Source of the DNA: Tritrichomonas musculus
Taxonomy: Eukaryota; Parabasalia; Tritrichomonadida; Tritrichomonadidae
Assembly (NCBI GenBank): GCA_039105265.1
Contig: JAPFFF010000021.1
Location: 1,798,001-1,862,000 of the forward strand
DNA length: 64,000 nucleotides
Direction of reading: 5' to 3'
A model generated the notes under the pieces. It did not search any database. It was given only the letters and a program-made list of their open reading frames with translations, and had not been told where the DNA came from. Below are positions 63,001-64,000 of the stretch, in pieces (within the stretch, counting starts at the first letter, position 1; each line of letters starts with the position of its first letter). The translations under genes and the position numbers were made by a program.

Positions 63001-63841
63001 GTGCAACTTTCTTTCGTTTGTGCGTTTTTGCCCATTCTATTGTAAATAATTCGTTTTTTTTGTCATATTTAATTACATTGCATTCAGTCCAATATACTGC
63101 ACCACTGATTTCTCGATAACGTGAAAATGCTTCGGGATGCTTCATTAAATAATCAAGAGAATATTCTTCATATGAACTGTCATCGAAAATTTCAAGTGGC
63201 ATAAATGGTTCATTTTCATTCATTGTTTTGGGTTTTTCGTTATTTAGATTACCTTCATATGTAACATTATTGATGATTTCATCTATATCTTCTTCTTCGG
63301 TATCTTGCTTAGTTTCTTCAATATTTTCAGTTTCATTATTTTTTAATGGCGGTAAAGGTTTTGGGGGAGAACGATATTTCGAGCGAATAATTGAATCTAA
63401 ATCTGTTGTTGTTGTTCCTACTGGATATTGAATACGAGGACCAATACCATTTCGAATTATGGTTTCTGTTACTGGTAAAGGCGATTTAATTAAAAAAGGA
63501 GCTTCAATTTGATGTTTTGATATTGATGGCGGTAAAATTTCAACATTTGGATTATCCATTCTTTTCTTTTGTTCTAGTGTTAAAGGAACATCTCGAGGAA
63601 AAGGACGAATAGTTTTTGCAGATCGTCCGTTTATTGTTTTAATTGTTTTTTTCTGCGTTTGTTGATCAAGTTCTAATTCGTTTGCTTCTTGAGCTGAAAG
63701 AGTCCATTCACCAATTTTCGGTATTTTAACCTTATCATCAGGTAAAACTTTGCCCAAACGTTTGTCTTGATCCAATTTCTTTTGAACACTTTGCTCATGA
63801 CTTGCAAGTCTCGTTTTCGCTCTATAAAATCGATCAGTCAT
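51092..63841 (-). CDS. axonemal dynein heavy chain (inner-arm type), 4,249 aa
   Basis: A complete, uninterrupted dynein motor heavy chain that slides flagellar doublets. The N-terminal tail (1-1,150) has an acidic poly-Glu stretch near 610. Then come the linker and the AAA ring. AAA1 has GPAGTGKTET (about 1,563) and Walker B CFDEFNR. AAA2 has GSMGGKST (about 1,844). AAA3 has a degenerate P-loop GCETSKT (about 2,217) and VVFIDNLN. AAA4 has GVKSSGRKSL (about 2,560). The stalk coiled coils start near 2,780, with the microtubule-binding domain at about 2,925-3,025 (FGRPPRKVDGSVPG, DDYWPE). The C-terminal domain ends WVLRSVAVFITVQD. The short tail and length fit single-headed inner-arm dyneins (DNAH1/3/6/7/12 group); the exact subtype is not certain. 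The start MTDRFYRAKTRLASHEQS is the first in-frame ATG. Confidence 0.96.
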   Translation of the reverse strand: MTDRFYRAKTRLASHEQSVQKKLDQDKRLGKVLPDDKVKIPKIGEWTLSAQEANELELDQQTQKKTIKTINGRSAKTIRPFPRDVPLTLEQKKRMDNPNVEILPPSISKHQIEAPFLIKSPLPVTETIIRNGIGPRIQYPVGTTTTDLDSIIRSKYRSPPKPLPPLKNNETENIEETKQDTEEEDIDEIINNVTYEGNLNNEKPKTMNENEPFMPLEIFDDSSYEEYSLDYLMKHPEAFSRYREISGAVYWTECNVIKYDKKNELFTIEWAKTHKRKKVARYNLRFAIENEQKFNERVEAAKKSAKRYEAQFRFNSRIQQMTFDNLPELTKSDIQEIIRKMAISNFQKYNSIFNGLLDEVKNDFKYMNNELKYIYELQHNSKIPDRDTFLSLLPKEPEIKENALVDHVDYDFYSKMKKFKKSIIYINSHILNGMQTIWGIFIDSEKMAFLDGGFNELLPLEQFVSRQYSTLSATAKVFKGQIQETLEGVITATVNDEVVVDRENEKGRYEKMVLLTTRMLHMIMLSIVDDTLEKYENVFTRYFRKKYIEKKYRIKARVIKRDQKRTEIELEAEMNNQNSNESRNNDDEMDLNSNLGKDSEKNDLNKNEEEEEEEEEIKEKKKNYNHLPSLIDSIIPQFTVNLLFNDSQKLALIPSVDTFHDQIISLLVQLENSVNDLPAINLPYLGLEMKTISYADCCNIIHGSKAFLESILDDLFSHLEKFLDGYRFLEPTLALKPNTFANEFDPEGTKSLDEYKKQLSEFYNVRDVVTLKMNMFYNIGIFRLSCCSFKELSTFHTNALVQALLSHMKEIALQGIKELQEEFEKVSEKLKAVPETPEQLAGLKEFMDKVVELKESRQEKLDNVMKRFDFLELFRFDISNDECQDKYNTIQIPNKIQQLLDQADRTMQVERIRMIRELRQNQKQLENDTLKLAEMLPDFVSKYQDLEMTIDAVDHVNDIHQQLLLLKEKQDIYNKHEKLFSFEPAQCKNLSMLIEEFTPLSVLWNLAGEWLSMSTSMLDTPFPQVKPEQMNAFIISATKKITHLKKDLQQQQKVLIDKVLIPLQEQIDKFKQPLPLVSRLRHPGIKTKHWEQISEIVGFDVMPSMELTLQNFIDLHLERWNDQIIQIAAVAAQEYNIESALDQMDAELQTRLLTTTEFRGTGQFILVDVDDIISLVDDQLVTTQTLLTSPYIQPVKKRAVERLSFLRLSAEIMESWVECQRSWLYLQPIFTGTSIQQKLYKEARDWTMVDKTWTGIMTLTHNHPDFVNVMHRENLLENLQECNRLLDSITQGLNAYLETKRQAFPRFFFLSNDELITILSHTKDFDIIMKSMSKLFEYVNSMTVTEDSIITEMIDEGELEHVPLKNQVDGKTDEIEDWLNAFEDEMKNTLKNLIKEALANSNKRKREQWISDYPSQVIIITNQILWTQQVTNVLRSQKLRSMKICQNKFLEQLDQLTEMIHQQLTPSLRQLISCLLINEVHNRDILSNLISLTVTDIESFKWVKQLRYYWEEETVVVRSINNTYEYSYEYAGNSSRLVITPLTDRCYQTLLSAFKQFLSGAPSGPAGTGKTETVRDCAKALGRSCVVYNCSEEVTPEQMSQFFAGLASSGSWSCFDEFNRINIEVLSVIAQQVRTIQNAIASSLETFILDTRTLKLNANAAICITMNPGYAGRTELPDNLKALFRPCAMMVPDFGFIAEIMLFSGGFKTASILSVKLTSLFDMCRKQLSNAHHYDWGLRAMKSILTTAGKSKRTNLNSDESLLLVRAIIDCTKPRLVSYDIPLFENIIHDVFPEVDPAKTQEEKFVNSLNDAFKKLRCKPLKQAVTKCIELYESTLLRHGIMLVGGSMGGKSTCWKAVQMSVSEMVKNSPSFGKPIHVETLNPKSISIPELYGLFDPVTSGWTDGVLSSKIRTFSMADPTMFMWIIADGPVDSLWIESMNSLLDDNKVLCLSNNERISLGSHVKMMFEVDDLSQASPATVSRCAMIYFDPSALDWTAITDSWIENCEQKTVAQNFSKLFNSYLPRMIQFVQVDAKPVIGTNSLFLVQNMLRIIDCFMSIIRKPDQKPNEDGEGMVEIDPLNHQLYFSPFTQNSASSTVPIFEDDQLLNAFERIFIFSLVWSFGASLSEEGRVTFNAFIKDIMTKNGAKCLFPSKYAVFDYYCDLQRQTWMPWCDTSSGISITAKKPLESILIPTSESASMMFFSRLMVNHKKHSLIHGCETSKTLVVKTLLDNILPQKKFDCRILPFSHCSTSTNVVKIFRSFLQKRHGALGPLKDMEMVVFIDNLNSVEPDLYGSQPPLELVRQLFDYGGWYDTSKVEFQKVVDTTVISAMGPRGGGLYDIPERLLRHFFYINVPKLSKNSMTTIISTLMTTQMANFSSTVNELNRSTVSAFLDIFEKCSQFLLPIPSKLHYIFSLRNIIRVLKGILLTIPQDVNDDVTFVKLWYHEMMREFNDRFNSENDRSWFQNSMSEAISKHFRMTITSLTKNGEVMFNGFADHSMSYKECKISMEQLLTVCREALVEHNHETTKPLDIVLFKEAVEHISAISRVLSMPRGHMMLVGVKSSGRKSLARLSMHICSMEPFEIQITRTYGPTEWRDDLKSLMKQCGASNSPTTFMISDAQIVNNFQLEDISNLLITGEIPNLFERDEIEKIKADMIQAEMLTDEDPWQLFTSRMKANLHIILVFSPYGSIFKESILSFPALRTETTIDWYMPWSSNALESVGDASLARANIGKELPELMKSIVSVCVKIHKSVERSSAQFFNETKRFTACTPSRYFELLSTFVKRVEQKQLQINQTIQNYENGVEKIESTRQQIQILSEQLDRDIPVLQEKRKEVEEMLKDLNVKKEEVEVNRQEVKAQSDLAEQEAHKAAEINRVAQEKFAGAQPILKAAQEAVDSIDKDSLSNIKTLKKIHPALRETFDAICIIFGRPPRKVDGSVPGVKIDDYWPETLSLLNDVQFIKKVKSYEVEKISKETINKLKKYVGSNKKEREDKLQAVQSGYQAVANLYQWVCASYDYWFTYQEILPIQREAEEAAAKLASSKKVLEEQQNHLKAVEKQLHNLERRVDDEKTNEKSLSDNVNRTQIRLNRAQKIMQGLVGETKRWTENASLLKESTAFIIGDTLLISACLTHLGPFSPMYRTSLIEEWKGILQTDGIQYTKSFSIANYLGNDATIREWIAKGLSNDTHSIENALIIQNSIDSYPLLIDPQFSGTKWLQMVENEKLVMLRFDQSDFVPRMKTCISTGISVLIENVGLKLDPIIEPILSREFIITDGQKKVSFAGEYINYSDDFRMYLSTKYPNPIYSPEVCSQVTLINFTTTFEGLSDLLMNSLIEVEREDLDRKRIMLMEANAENTLKLKQIEQQILDIVSKAGEDLLDNDIATETLQSAQRMSTSIEQQMAASEKTEKLISQFKEKNVQIANRAALLYFCASDFAVIDPMYQFSLKWFVNIFKVALTEAEHPQDQNLLIAKLNASIASKFFQSVSFSLFSRHKLLFSFLLATRILIEEEQITSSEFAFLLSPIQTKKEENSNDVVNPFSAWLNDEVWNQVRFLSDVSEPFKNIVDHIKSNEEAWKKYSNSTQGENEEIPITKEVKLTPFESLLILRVFHLHRVREGIMKFITETLGSEFVSPPPLNLTKVFKESSPLDPLIFIITPGIDPVDEVMSVAESMELTKYVKFYSLGRGRGQGAEELITESSEKGMWVMLQNCHLSLSWMPRLEYIIDHLDVSKVHNRFRLCLVTMSDDRFPIGILYQGTKLIYEIPKGIRENMMRIYSQINADEYEKDIGAVEKQLTFHLAFFHSVVLERLQFGSIGWNIPYEFNPSDFAISRRHLKLFLSESGINDIVPFEALSYVIGELNYGGRVTDAWDRRLLISLLKRYFSEDIFNPEFEFGEKGSYLPPRGYSSSTVSSIEELLNTWPIVTDGEDVGLSPNASTIVARNEALKIFNSIIEIQPTLAVASCGTSEEEFLINYIDQLIKEIPDQFNVFNFTKKFDIKDTINTVLHHQIILYNVLLKQIKTTLETLQLGLKGMIIIDSKLELFSKQIIANKVPDLWITHSYPTRLTLRSYMNDLKMRIQFFDTWIRTERPPVFKLGAFYHPEEFLTAVLQVFARKHSIPFDSLRWTTKITDEFSADKIKNQPEDGILVEGLFIEGAKWDKANNGLTECGQTELISTLPIVHLLPTKEAKKPAEEKKIYECPMYRTQNRGTGALDLPNYIMSVYIPSGSEDPDHWVLRSVAVFITVQD

Positions 63842-64000
63842 TGATAAATTATTTAATAACGAACTTTGTTGAAAGATTTTATAAAGAACTTTTTGTAAGC
63901 ATATTTAGCCCAACATCAATTTTGCTAACAATCAGTATAAAAAAACATTATTTGCATATAAACTAGATATATTTATCAAAAAATTAATTTCATTTTTTTT
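63842..64000. promoter_or_regulatory. upstream region of the dynein gene
   Basis: 159 bp of AT-rich upstream sequence. On the minus strand TTCGTTATT lies about 20 bases before the ATG and a TTTCAACAAAG string, a possible Inr variant, about 30 bases before it. No other feature is visible before the window ends. Confidence 0.3.

Noticed and set aside
52396-63431. Many 60-80 codon frames on the strand opposite the dynein gene
   Set aside because: They are all antisense shadows of a clearly coding 4,249-codon frame.

Overview
The window looks like nuclear DNA of a trichomonad (Parabasalia), most likely a Tritrichomonas-type species. The DNA is very AT-rich. Host genes are single uninterrupted reading frames, including an axonemal dynein of more than 4,200 codons. 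TAA, TAG and TGA all act as stops. Leaders look very short with Inr-like motifs, there is a kinase with a Sel1 repeat array, and remnants of Polinton (Maverick) elements are common. The species is inferred; nothing in the sequence names it.

Left part (1-20.5 kb), host genes: an EF-hand-like protein running off the left edge; a tiny membrane protein; a coiled-coil protein divergent from a protein kinase with 19 near-identical Sel1 units; then seven minus-strand genes in a row. These seven are BBS9/PTHB1 of the BBSome, a small protein made of two bacterial-type B-repeats, a dual-specificity phosphatase with a possible N-myristoyl site, a DPY-30 domain protein, the CAF1/CNOT7 deadenylase, a leucine-rich-repeat-like protein and cytosolic class II lysyl-tRNA synthetase.

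Middle part (20.5-47.5 kb), a transposon graveyard: an old Polinton fragment with part of a protein-primed DNA polymerase (22.4-25.9 kb); two copies of a BED-finger hAT-like transposase; several short elements flanked by TA (29.7, 33.2, 37.5 and 45.4 kb); a non-autonomous hAT-like element with a perfect 8-bp target duplication (37.6-38.7 kb); broken Polinton ends (35.1-36.8 and 41.4 kb); and two broken copies of an unnamed multicopy gene family. The most striking item is a compact 2.84-kb Polinton-type element at 42,270-45,106. It has 260-bp terminal inverted repeats that look identical by eye, one 775-codon tail-fibre-like gene and a 5-bp target duplication, and it sits inside the second hAT transposase gene.

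Right part (47.5-64 kb), host genes again: a four-helix membrane protein with a large loop, a HAD-family phosphatase, and a 4,249-residue axonemal dynein heavy chain on the minus strand. BBS9 and the dynein, possibly with the DPY-30 and EF-hand proteins, fit a flagellated cell. I saw no rRNA gene, convincing tRNA gene or CRISPR array.
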